In this document: in pieces, positions 17,342 through 24,950 of the stretch | Layout: every line of letters starts with the position of its first letter | Position numbering within the stretch: the stretch's first letter is position 1 | Origin: Actinomadura litoris | Lineage (GTDB): Bacteria > Actinomycetota > Actinomycetes > Streptosporangiales > Streptosporangiaceae | Assembly (NCBI RefSeq): GCF_009733595.1 | Contig: NZ_WOFH01000001.1 | Span: forward strand, 186,001 to 250,000 | Direction of reading: 5' to 3' | DNA: 64,000 bases | Program-made: the position numbers and the translations under genes | The notes under the pieces: generated by a model | Told to the model about the DNA's origin: nothing | What the model saw: the letters and a program-made list of their open reading frames with translations, nothing else | Database searches by the model: none

Positions 17342-18982
17342 TTAAGGTGTCTGATTCCATTTCGAGGCTTGAGCCCTATCAGCCGTGGTAGCGGCCGTCG
17401 CCGCCGCCCCCACCGCCGCGGCCGCTCCGAGCGTCGCACGCAGTTCCTCCCTCAGCCGGTCGAGGTCTCCGTCGTGGCCGTGGGCCGCGAGATGGCCGTC
17501 CGGCCGGACGAGGTAGTAGGACGGCCGCGCGCACGCCCGCGCGCCGGACGCCGCGGCGACGCGCACCTGCGGCCACGGCGCCGCGGCCTCCTCCAGCGCG
17601 CCGCACCACGTCTCGTCGCCGTGCGCGATCCCCACCAGCCTCCATTTCGCGGCGTCCGCGCCGCCGCCCTCGCGCGGGAACACGCCGCCGACGCGCAGGC
17701 CCCCGCCCGGCAGGCGGCCGCGCGCCAGGCGGCAGCCCGTCCGGTCCGAGGGTTCCTGGGTCTCGCGCACCTGCGGGTAGGCGAGCCTGCGCCCGGCCAT
17801 GACGGGGACGTAGTGCCGCGCCATCACACCCGACCGGTCGAGCAGGCGGAACGCCGCGTCCCGCGCGGCGACCTGGAGCGGGTGCTTGAGCATCCACCCG
17901 CGCGTCTGGATGTCGGTCTCCCGGACGACGCGCCGCGCGACCGCCTTGCGCTCGGGCTCGTAGGTGGCGAGCAGCCCCGCCGGAGCCTCCCCGTGCAGCA
18001 CCGCCGCGATCTTCCACGCGAGGTTGTGCGCGTCCTGGAGCCCGGTGTTGAGCCCCTGCCCGCCCGCCGGGCTGTGCACGTGCGCGGCGTCGCCCGCGAG
18101 GAACACGCGGCCGAGCTGGAAGTCGGTCGCGTGCCGCCGGTGGACGCGGAAGACCGCCTCCCACACCGGATCCACCAGCCGCACGCCCCGCGGCCCCTGC
18201 TCGTCGACCACGCGTTGCAGCAGCGGCACGCTCACCCGCCGCCCCGGCGGCAGGCTGGTGAAGAACCGGTACACCCCCTTCGGCAGCGCGACGACGACCA
18301 GCGCCCCCGCGGGCGACTGGTAGTACAGGGCGCGGTCCGGCGGCAGCTCCCCCTCGATGTGCGCGTCCACCAGCGCGAACGCGGTCTCGTAGGTGGCGCC
18401 GGTGAAGGCCGTGCCGAGCTGCGCGCGGACGGCGCTGCCCGCGCCGTCCGCGCCGATGACGAAGCGGTGCCGGGCGCGTTCGACCCGGCCGTCCCCGGAG
18501 TGTTCGAGGATCGAGGTCACCGTCCCGCCCTCGGCGATCCGGCCCGAGTAGTCCAGGCCGTCGAAGGCCAGCAGCCGCACGCCGCGCTCGATCGTCCCGC
18601 CGAGCGCGTGCAGCGCCCCGGTCAGCACCCGCTCGGTCTCGCTCTGCGGCAGGCAGAGCGGGGCGAGCGCGGGCGGGAAGTCGAACGTCGCGAGCGGCCG
18701 TCCGGCGGAGTAGTAGTCGAAGGCGTTGATCAGCAGGCCGGCCTCGTGGGCGGCGCCGAGCGCGCCGAGATCCTCCAGCAGGTCGAGGCTGCGCGGCCAC
18801 AGCAGCAGCGCCTTCGGAAAGGGCGAGGGGGCGGGCGCCCGGTCGATCAGCCGGACGCCGACGCCGCGCCGCAGCAGTTCGCACGCGGCCATCAGCCCGG
18901 TCGGCCCCGCGCCGACGATCAGCACATCTCCCGGCGCGTCCCCGCCGGTCGCGGAAGCGATGGGTTTCGTCTCGGAACTCAA
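17342..18982 (-). CDS. FAD-dependent aromatic polyketide hydroxylase
   Basis: This protein of about 546 residues is of the PgaE/RdmE/MhpA type, with an N-terminal GAGPTG FAD motif, IGADGAGSAVR (DG motif), the strong GDAAHVHSPAGGQGLNTG motif and a C-terminal thioredoxin-like domain from about 400. It is therefore the full-length architecture, unlike the short hydroxylase at 2600. I start at TTG 18982 because GGGGAGG (on the minus strand) lies 9 nt before it. An in-frame ATG at 19063 would add 27 unconserved residues without a ribosome site. It is expected to hydroxylate a phenol or naphthol ring of the pathway, and is followed by its likely MarR regulator. Confidence 0.85.
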   Translation of the reverse strand: MSSETKPIASATGGDAPGDVLIVGAGPTGLMAACELLRRGVGVRLIDRAPAPSPFPKALLLWPRSLDLLEDLGALGAAHEAGLLINAFDYYSAGRPLATFDFPPALAPLCLPQSETERVLTGALHALGGTIERGVRLLAFDGLDYSGRIAEGGTVTSILEHSGDGRVERARHRFVIGADGAGSAVRAQLGTAFTGATYETAFALVDAHIEGELPPDRALYYQSPAGALVVVALPKGVYRFFTSLPPGRRVSVPLLQRVVDEQGPRGVRLVDPVWEAVFRVHRRHATDFQLGRVFLAGDAAHVHSPAGGQGLNTGLQDAHNLAWKIAAVLHGEAPAGLLATYEPERKAVARRVVRETDIQTRGWMLKHPLQVAARDAAFRLLDRSGVMARHYVPVMAGRRLAYPQVRETQEPSDRTGCRLARGRLPGGGLRVGGVFPREGGGADAAKWRLVGIAHGDETWCGALEEAAAPWPQVRVAAASGARACARPSYYLVRPDGHLAAHGHDGDLDRLREELRATLGAAAAVGAAATAATTADRAQASKWNQTP

Positions 18983-19115
18983 GAGGTCAAACCTCCCCGT
19001 ACGGTCCGTCTTCCCGGTGGCCAGAACTTTATATCCATTCGACCTCAGATGACCATAAGACACCGAATGATCTGGTCAGTCTAGACATCGCCGCACCCGG
19101 AAGGGTGGTCACGCC

Positions 19116-19160
19116 AGACCTAGGTAGCGGGGACCCAGGAAAGACAGAACCCTGGGCACC
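19116..19160. promoter_or_regulatory. 45-nt conserved element, copy B
   Basis: This is the second copy of the element at 16624, again beginning AGACCTAGGTAGC and containing CCCAGG-N11-CCTGGG. It lies 62 nt before the cupredoxin lipoprotein gene and 133 nt from the divergent monooxygenase start, so it could serve either. A short palindrome of the same core, CCCAGG-AC-CCTGGG, occurs at 44932-44945. Confidence 0.6.
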
Positions 19161-19222
19161 CGCCGCCGCGCCCCACACGATGGGAAACGTCAGAGACCAT
19201 CGCGCCGAGGGGGAGGCAGGCG

Positions 19223-19711
19223 ATGCATTCCAAGGTCGGAGTCGCGGGCGCGGCCGGCGCCGCACTGTGCGCCCTCGCCCTCGCCGTCGCGAGCTGCGCC
19301 GGGTCGCCGGACGGCACCGGGGCGCACGCCCACGGGACCGCCGGCGGCGCGACCGGCGGCGCGGCCACCCTCGGCACCGAGGGGACCGGCGACCCCGGAG
19401 CACCGGCCGGCGCGGCGGGCGCTCCGGTGTTCCGGCTCGCCGCCCAGAGCGACGGGTCGCACGCGTTCGACCACAACCGGCACACCGCGTCCGGCGACCG
19501 GGTCCTGCTCGTCTTCCGCAACGACTCGGGCATCCCGCACGACATGGTCGTCGAGCGGGACGGCCGGGTCGTCGGCCGCACCCGCGTGATCACCAGGGGC
19601 GAGACGCAGGCGCTGGTCACCGGGCTCACCCCCGGCCGCTACGCGTTCTACTGCTCGGTCGGCCGGCACCGCGGCGACGGCATGGAGGGCGTCCTGGAGA
19701 TGACCTCCTGA
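19223..19711 (+). CDS. Cupredoxin-domain lipoprotein
   Basis: This 162-residue exported protein has a signal peptide ending in the lipobox AVASC, so it should be lipid-anchored at Cys25 outside the membrane. After an Ala/Gly/Thr-rich linker (26-66) comes a plastocyanin-like domain. Its copper ligands are visible in order: His in GIPHDMVV, then Cys, His and Met in YCSVGRHRGDGM. It probably carries one type-1 copper for electron transfer; no partner is identifiable. GGGGAGG precedes the ATG. It may be regulated through the conserved element 62 nt upstream. Confidence 0.85.
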   Translation: MHSKVGVAGAAGAALCALALAVASCAGSPDGTGAHAHGTAGGATGGAATLGTEGTGDPGAPAGAAGAPVFRLAAQSDGSHAFDHNRHTASGDRVLLVFRNDSGIPHDMVVERDGRVVGRTRVITRGETQALVTGLTPGRYAFYCSVGRHRGDGMEGVLEMTS

Positions 19712-19772
19712 CCCGCGGGCCATCCGGGCCATCCGGGCCACCGAGCCGGAATCCATCGAGAAGGAGACCGAC

Positions 19773-20207
19773 GTGTCCAGGACCATCTCTCCCGGCGTCG
19801 CGCTCGCGACCGCGTTGCTCGCCGTCTCGCTGACCGCCACGGCCTGTTCGAGCGACGAGGACGATCCCAAGGCAGCCCCCCCGTCTGCCGGGACCACGTC
19901 GGCCGCCCCGCAGGCGGCCGGCTCCTCGTCGGCCGTGCCCTCGGCGGCGGCCGCCGAGGGCACGGCCCCCGGGGCCGCCGGGGTGGTGGGCACCTGGGCG
20001 AGCGACGACGGCAGCCTGCGCCTGGTCCTCAACTCCGACGGCACCTTCGTCGAGGACTACAACGGCCAGAAGGCGGCCTACTCGGGCAAGTACACCGTCA
20101 GCGGATCGACGCTGACGCTCAACGACAAGACGGGCGTCACCGCGAACGGGACGGTCAAGACAGGATCGATCTCGCTCAGCGGATCGACGCTCACCAAGAA
20201 GGGATGA
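19773..20207 (+). CDS. Small lipoprotein, lipocalin-like beta domain
   Basis: This 144-residue protein has a signal peptide and lipobox TATAC (Cys25), an Ala/Ser/Pro linker to about residue 65, then a short beta-rich segment (GTWASDDGSLRLVLNSDGTF ...). That segment resembles the 'extracellular lipid-binding / lipocalin-like' repeats common in actinomycete lipoproteins. The function is not known. AAGGAG precedes the GTG. Its stop overlaps the next ATG (ATGA), coupling it to the aldo-keto reductase. Confidence 0.75.
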   Translation: MSRTISPGVALATALLAVSLTATACSSDEDDPKAAPPSAGTTSAAPQAAGSSSAVPSAAAAEGTAPGAAGVVGTWASDDGSLRLVLNSDGTFVEDYNGQKAAYSGKYTVSGSTLTLNDKTGVTANGTVKTGSISLSGSTLTKKG

Positions 20208-21244
20208 ACGAGACCGTGCAGCAGAGGACTCTCGGATCGACGGGCCTGACCGTGGGGGCCATCGGCCTCGGATGCATGGGGATGAGCTTCGCCTACAGCC
20301 CCGGCCGGCGCGACGACGAGGAGTCGGTCCGCGTCGTCCACACCGCGATCGACCGGGGCGTCACGCTCATCGACACCGCCGACGTCTACGGCCCCTTCAC
20401 CAACGAGGAGCTGGTCGGGCGCGCCCTGCGGGACCGCCGCGACGAGGTGGTGCTGGCCAGCAAGTGCGGCCTGGTGGTGCGGGACGGCGAGATCGTGCCG
20501 AGCGGCCACCCCGACCACATCCGCGCCGCCGCCGAGGGGTCGCTGCGGCGCCTCGGCGTGGACGTGATCGACCTCTACCAGCTCCACCGCGTCGACCCGC
20601 GGGTCCCCGTCGAGGAGAGCTGGGGCGCGATGGCCCAGCTGGTCATCGAGGGCAAGGTCCACCACATCGGCATGTCCGAGGCGGACGTGGACCAGCTCGC
20701 GGCGGCGCACGCGATCCACCCGGTCGCGACCGTCCAGAGCGAGCTGTCGCTGTGGAGCCGCGACCAGCTCGACAAGGTCGTGCCGTGGTGCCGGGAGCAC
20801 GACGCGGCGTTCATCGCCTACTCCCCGCTCGGCCGCGGCTACCTCACCGGCGTGCTGACCACCGCCGACCAGCTGGAGGAGGGCGACTGGCGGCGCGGCA
20901 ACCCGCGCTTCCAGGCCGAGACGATCGAGCGGAACCGGCGCGTCGTCGCCGTCGTCGACGAGGTGGCCCGCGAGCGGGGAGCGACGCCCGCGCAGGTCGC
21001 GCTGGCCTGGGTGCTCGCGCTCGGCGAGGACATCGTCCCGATCCCGGGCACCAAGCGCCTGACCTACCTGGAGGAGAACCTCGGCGCGGCCGACGTGCGC
21101 CTCACCGCCGCCGACCTGGAGGCCCTGGCCCCGCTCGCCGACCAGGTGACCGGCACCCGCTACTGTTCGCGATCCATCCCGCGGCCCCCCCCCCCATGTG
21201 ACGGGGGAACGGGCCGGATGACGGCCGGGTCGGCACCGGGGTGA
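20204..21244 (+). CDS. Aldo-keto reductase
   Basis: This NADPH-dependent (alpha/beta)8-barrel oxidoreductase has the AKR signature GCMGMSFAY, a catalytic DTADVYG with the Tyr near residue 61, QLHRVD with the His, and the cofactor motif IPGTKRL. As read it is 346 residues, but the last 25 (after TGTRYCSR) are Pro/Gly-rich and unlike the family. They follow a C10 tract at 21185-21194 and run into the loop of a 16-bp hairpin. One extra C would end the protein at the TGA near 21199. The substrate is unknown; a carbonyl tailoring step is plausible. Confidence 0.82.
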   Translation: MNETVQQRTLGSTGLTVGAIGLGCMGMSFAYSPGRRDDEESVRVVHTAIDRGVTLIDTADVYGPFTNEELVGRALRDRRDEVVLASKCGLVVRDGEIVPSGHPDHIRAAAEGSLRRLGVDVIDLYQLHRVDPRVPVEESWGAMAQLVIEGKVHHIGMSEADVDQLAAAHAIHPVATVQSELSLWSRDQLDKVVPWCREHDAAFIAYSPLGRGYLTGVLTTADQLEEGDWRRGNPRFQAETIERNRRVVAVVDEVARERGATPAQVALAWVLALGEDIVPIPGTKRLTYLEENLGAADVRLTAADLEALAPLADQVTGTRYCSRSIPRPPPPCDGGTGRMTAGSAPG

Positions 21245-21262
21245 AACCGGTGCCGACCCGGC
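21223..21262. terminator. Perfect 16-bp hairpin
   Basis: A perfect 16-bp stem (GCCGGGTCGGCACCGG and its complement) encloses the 8-nt loop GGGTGAAA, which contains the stop codon of the aldo-keto reductase as currently read. It is the clear transcription end for 19223-21244. Confidence 0.7.
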
Positions 21263-21461
21263 GCCATTTCCGCGGATCGCGCTCCCTCTCCCTGAACGCC
21301 ATCCGCGGGCCGCCCGCCGCCGGGGCGGACGTCTCGGCCACGCGACGCGAACGCGGCGTCAAGCAGGCTCGGGTACAGGACATGGATTCTTCCCCAGGAG
21401 CGCGGAAAACGCCGCACCACGTGCGGCTCTTTGCACCCCCGGTCATATCCCGCCGCAGACT

Positions 21462-21477
21462 TTATCATTCATGATAA
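21462..21477. repeat. 16-bp palindrome TTATCAT-TC-ATGATAA
   Basis: Perfect 7-bp arms with a 2-nt centre lie in an AT-richer stretch, 300 nt before the MFS gene. It is a plausible protein-binding site. No gene was recognised in 21245-21774, so this 530-nt gap is mainly regulatory. Confidence 0.45.
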
Positions 21478-21626
21478 GACCACGTCTCGAACATATGGGC
21501 ACCCGCCAGGGCACTTGGCGGACGAGATCTCAGCCACACTCCGGGCGCGCGCAGGCGAATAAGCACCAACAACTTCGCAGGGTGAGAACAGAATTACATT
21601 CAGCGCCCGCAGGAAACTGCAACCCG

Positions 21627-21649
21627 GGTATGACAGCTTCTGTCATACC
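21627..21649. promoter_or_regulatory. 23-bp operator-like inverted repeat
   Basis: A perfect 10-bp inverted repeat GGTATGACAG-CTT-CTGTCATACC lies 46 nt upstream of the predicted -35 of the MFS gene. Its length and symmetry fit a TetR-type or other dimeric repressor. No TetR gene lies within the window. Confidence 0.6.
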
Positions 21650-21695
21650 TTCGGTTGATGGTGAAACCGGCGACCCACATTCATCCCGCGTTACC

Positions 21696-21724
21696 TTGCG
21701 CCGTACTGTAAGAGACCTTATAGT
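21696..21724 (+). promoter_or_regulatory. Predicted promoter of MFS gene
   Basis: TTGCGC, a 17-bp spacer and TATAGT form a good vegetative-type promoter about 50 nt before the MFS start. The imperfect palindrome ACTGTAAG-AGAC-CTTATAGT (21705-21724) overlaps the -10 and could be a second operator. Confidence 0.6.
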
Positions 21725-21774
21725 TGCTCGGTGCCTGATGATATTTCGTCCTCATAGAGAGGGGGCCTGGACGT

Positions 21775-23394
21775 ATGTCTGCCAGCACGGAATCGGAAAT
21801 TGCGCGACCCGGCTCGCCGGAACGGGTGCACACCGTTCCCACCCTGGCCGCCATCGCCCTCGCGAGCATCACGCTCCCGCTCACCGTGACGGGCCCCGCC
21901 GTCGCCCTGTCGGACATGGCGGCCGACCTCGGCTCCAGCGTGGCCGCGGCCCAGTGGGTCCAGAACGCCTACGGCGTCACCTTCGCCGCCTGCCTGCTGG
22001 CGGCGGGCGGGCTCGCCGACCGGTTCGGCCGCCGCCGCGTCCTGCTGACCGGCCTCGCGCTGTTCTGCCTCATGTCGCTGGTCTGCACGGTGGCGACGAG
22101 CATGCTGCTGGTCGACGTCGCGCGCGCCGTCCAGGGCGTCGGCGCGGCGGGCGTGCTGACCAGCGGCGCCGCGATCCTGGCCGCCTCGTTCCAGGGCCCG
22201 GCGCGGGCGCAGGCGTTCGGCGTGCTCGGCGGCTCGTTCGGCTGCGGCCTGGCGCTCGGACCGCTGACGGCGGGCGCGCTGGTGAGCGCGGGCAGCTGGC
22301 GCGCGGTCTTCGCCATCAACGTGGTCGTCGGCATCGTGGTGCTCGCCCTCGCCCGGTTCATCCCCGAGTCGCGCAACCCCGTCGCGAGCAGGGTCGACTG
22401 GGGCGGCGCCGCCACCTTCAGCGGCAGCCTCGGGCTGCTCGCGCTGATGTTCGTCGAGGGGCCGGCGCGCGGCTGGCTGACCCCGGCGGCGCTCGGCTCG
22501 CTGGCGGGCGCGGTCGCGCTGATGGTCGCGTTCGTGCTGGTCGAACTGCGGGTCGAGCACCCGATGTTCGACCTGTCGCTGTTCCGCCGCCCGACGTTCA
22601 TCGTCGTCGTGTGCCAGCCGTTCACGATCACGTTCGGGTTCGTGGTGCTGCTGGTGTACCTGCCGCCCTACTTCCAGGGCGTGGGCGGGCACTCGGCGAC
22701 CGAGGCGGGCGCGCTGCTGCTGCCGCTGACCGTGCCGGTCTTCCTCGTCCCCCTGGTGGCGGGGCGGATCGCCGCGCGGATCCCGCTGCGGGTGATGCTC
22801 GCCGCGTCCTCGGCGCTGATCGCCGTCGGCTCGCTCTGGCTGATGACCCTCCAGCCGGACGCGTCGTGGACGAACCTCGCGGGCCCGCTCCTGGTCTTCG
22901 GCGTCGGCGTCGGCAGCGCGTTCGGCGTCATGGACAACGCGGCGGTGAGCGTCGCGCCGGTCGAGCGCGCGGGCATGGCGTCCGGGATCTTCAACACGAT
23001 GCGCATCACCGGCGAGTCGGTCGCGATCGCGGGCGCCGCCGCGCTGCTGGCGAGCCTCACGCTGCGCGACCTGGACGACCGCGCGCCCTCGCTGTCGGGG
23101 AACGCGCGCGACCTGGCGGGCGAGGCCACGCAGGGACGCATCGACGGGGCCCTTGACTCCGTCCCGGCGGGGCAGCGCCAGTACGCGCTGGACGCCGCCG
23201 CGCACGGGCTCACCTCCGCCATGCACACCGCGTTCCTGCTCCTGGCCGGGCTCGCGCTGCTGGGCGCCATCACCACCTACGCGGTCATCCGCGACCGCGA
23301 GTTCGACGACGCCGCCGAGACCGCCCCCGAGACCGCCGAGGCCGCCGCCGCGGCGGGCGGCGGGACCGCCGAACCGGACCCGGCCGGCGCCTGA
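21775..23394 (+). CDS. MFS transporter (DHA2-like), second pump
   Basis: This 539-residue, 14-helix transporter has QNAYGVTFAACLLAAGGLADRFGRRR (motif A region) early and a Glu/Ala/Gly-rich cytoplasmic tail (last 30 residues). It is related to, but clearly distinct from, the pump at 8247. GAGGGGG precedes the ATG. It has its own promoter with two operator-like palindromes, so it is likely inducible; the repressor is not adjacent. Export of product or intermediate is inferred from location. Confidence 0.87.
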   Translation: MSASTESEIARPGSPERVHTVPTLAAIALASITLPLTVTGPAVALSDMAADLGSSVAAAQWVQNAYGVTFAACLLAAGGLADRFGRRRVLLTGLALFCLMSLVCTVATSMLLVDVARAVQGVGAAGVLTSGAAILAASFQGPARAQAFGVLGGSFGCGLALGPLTAGALVSAGSWRAVFAINVVVGIVVLALARFIPESRNPVASRVDWGGAATFSGSLGLLALMFVEGPARGWLTPAALGSLAGAVALMVAFVLVELRVEHPMFDLSLFRRPTFIVVVCQPFTITFGFVVLLVYLPPYFQGVGGHSATEAGALLLPLTVPVFLVPLVAGRIAARIPLRVMLAASSALIAVGSLWLMTLQPDASWTNLAGPLLVFGVGVGSAFGVMDNAAVSVAPVERAGMASGIFNTMRITGESVAIAGAAALLASLTLRDLDDRAPSLSGNARDLAGEATQGRIDGALDSVPAGQRQYALDAAAHGLTSAMHTAFLLLAGLALLGAITTYAVIRDREFDDAAETAPETAEAAAAAGGGTAEPDPAGA

Positions 23395-23478
23395 TCCACC
23401 CACGAGCCCCCGCTCCCGCGCGGACCCCGCGCCGCGCGGAGCACCCCGTACGGATTCACAACGCAGAAAGGAAACGCG

Positions 23479-24543
23479 ATGCGGTACCGCTATATGGGCG
23501 ACACCGGGTTGATGGTGTCGGAGCTGTGCTACGGCTCGTTCAACTTCGGCGGCAACGCCCCGTTCCTCGGCGCCCCCGACCGCGACTGGGCCGAGTTCGG
23601 GACGGTCGAGGAGCAGGAGGTGTTCCGCCTCGTGAACACCGCGCTCGACGCGGGCGTCAACTTCTTCGACACCGCCGACGTGTACAAGAACGGGATGGGC
23701 GAGCAGTTCCTCGGCGTCGCGCTGAAGAACGTCCGCGACCGGGTCGTCATCGGGACCAAGGGACGCTGGCGCATCACCGACGACCCGAACGACCTCGGCT
23801 CGTCCCGGCACCACCTGTTCGCCGCGGTCGAGGCCAGCCTGCGCCGCCTGAACACCGACTACATCGACATCTACCATCTGCACGGCTTCGACCCGCGCAC
23901 CTCGCTGGATGAGACCCTGCGCGCCCTGGACGACCTCGTCAGGTCGGGCAAGGTGCGCTACCTCGGCGTGTCGAACTTCGCGGCCTGGCACCTGATGAAG
24001 GCGCTGTCGGTGTCCGAGCGGCGGAACCTGGCGCGCGTCGTGACCTACCAGGGCTACTACAACCTCGCCGCCCGCGAGCTGGAGCGGGAGATCGTCCCGC
24101 TGAGCGTGGACCAGAACGTCGGCATCACCGTGTGGTCGCCGCTGGCCGGGGGCTTCCTGACCGGCAAGTACCGGCGCGGCGAGGGGCGCCCCGAGGGCAG
24201 CCGGCTCGCCAACGCGACCGCCGCCGAGTCGGCGCCGCTGACCGACGAGGAGCAGGCCTACGACATCGTCGACGAGCTGTCGGAGATCGCCGCGGAGCGC
24301 GGCGTGACGGTGCCGCAGGTCGCGCTGAACTGGGTGCTGGCCAAGCCCGGCATCACCGCGGCGGTCGTCGGCGCCAGCAAGCCGAGCCAGCTTGAGGACA
24401 ACCTCAACGCCATGGAGTGGACGCTGACCGAGGCGGAGGTCGAGCGCCTCGACAAGGTCAGCGAAGTGCCCGCGCCCTATCCGTACTGGCACATCCGCAC
24501 GGTCGGCGCCGACCGGAGGCTGCCGGGCGACGTCTACCCCTGA
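23479..24543 (+). CDS. Aldo-keto reductase (Kv-beta-like)
   Basis: This 354-residue protein has a TIM-barrel AKR with catalytic DTADVYKNG (Asp, Tyr), IGTKGRW (Lys), IYHLHGFD (His) and the NADP-binding C-terminal block VVGASKPSQLEDNL. It belongs to the AKR11/Tas-like group that reduces aldehydes and ketones. It is only distantly related to the AKR at 20204. AAAGGAAA precedes the ATG. It is cotranscribed with, or closely follows, the MFS gene. The physiological substrate is unknown. Confidence 0.85.
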   Translation: MRYRYMGDTGLMVSELCYGSFNFGGNAPFLGAPDRDWAEFGTVEEQEVFRLVNTALDAGVNFFDTADVYKNGMGEQFLGVALKNVRDRVVIGTKGRWRITDDPNDLGSSRHHLFAAVEASLRRLNTDYIDIYHLHGFDPRTSLDETLRALDDLVRSGKVRYLGVSNFAAWHLMKALSVSERRNLARVVTYQGYYNLAARELEREIVPLSVDQNVGITVWSPLAGGFLTGKYRRGEGRPEGSRLANATAAESAPLTDEEQAYDIVDELSEIAAERGVTVPQVALNWVLAKPGITAAVVGASKPSQLEDNLNAMEWTLTEAEVERLDKVSEVPAPYPYWHIRTVGADRRLPGDVYP

Positions 24544-24584
24544 CGGGCACCGCCGACCGGTCGCCGCCGACCGGTCCCCGAGCC

Positions 24585-24636
24585 GCGACGCCGAGAATTC
24601 CAGCATTCCTGCCCGGGTTTGGAAACTCGGCGTCGC
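24585..24636. terminator. Large stem-loop after the second AKR
   Basis: An 11-bp perfect stem GCGACGCCGAG / CTCGGCGTCGC is extended by an inner TTCCA / TGGAA pair. It lies 41 nt after the AKR stop. Two copies of the 8-bp palindrome GACCGGTC (24555 and 24569) precede it; their meaning is unclear. Confidence 0.55.
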
Positions 24637-24789
24637 GTTCGTCCCCTATTCGCCGTCTGGACGGTAATGCGATGTACCGCGATGACCATGAGAGCCGGAT
24701 CACAGTGCACCGCCGGGCCCTCGGAGGCGGCCCGCGTCGTCGCTGATCAGCCCCATGGCCACCCCTATCCGGACGACCGAAAACACCCG

Positions 24790-24807
24790 CGTCCGATACT
24801 TCGGACG
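24790..24807. promoter_or_regulatory. Inverted repeat upstream of afsA-like gene
   Basis: A perfect 7-bp inverted repeat CGTCCGA-TACT-TCGGACG lies 52 nt before the predicted -35 of the AfsA-like gene. It could be an operator. The 407-nt gap 24544-24950 holds no recognised gene. Confidence 0.4.
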
Positions 24808-24858
24808 ACCCTTTCCAAACGCAATTCTTGGAGGTCTTCCCTGCACCGTTAAAGTACG

Positions 24859-24888
24859 TTGACAATGTCTTCAAGGCACGCATAGCCT
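24859..24888 (+). promoter_or_regulatory. Predicted promoter of afsA-like gene
   Basis: A consensus -35 TTGACA (24859-24864), an 18-bp spacer and TAGCCT (24883-24888, TAnnnT) lie 62 nt upstream of the AfsA-like start. The local sequence is AT-rich compared with flanking genes. Confidence 0.55.
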
Positions 24889-24950
24889 TATCGAGCAAGA
24901 TCATTTGATAGCTGATGCCGTCACCATGGTCGATTGGAGAGGATGACACC

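Noticed and set aside
24555..24576. Two GACCGGTC palindromes as autoregulatory (ARE) sites for a butyrolactone receptor
   Set aside because: They are only 8 bp, GC-only and located before the AKR terminator rather than at the afsA promoter; too weak to call.
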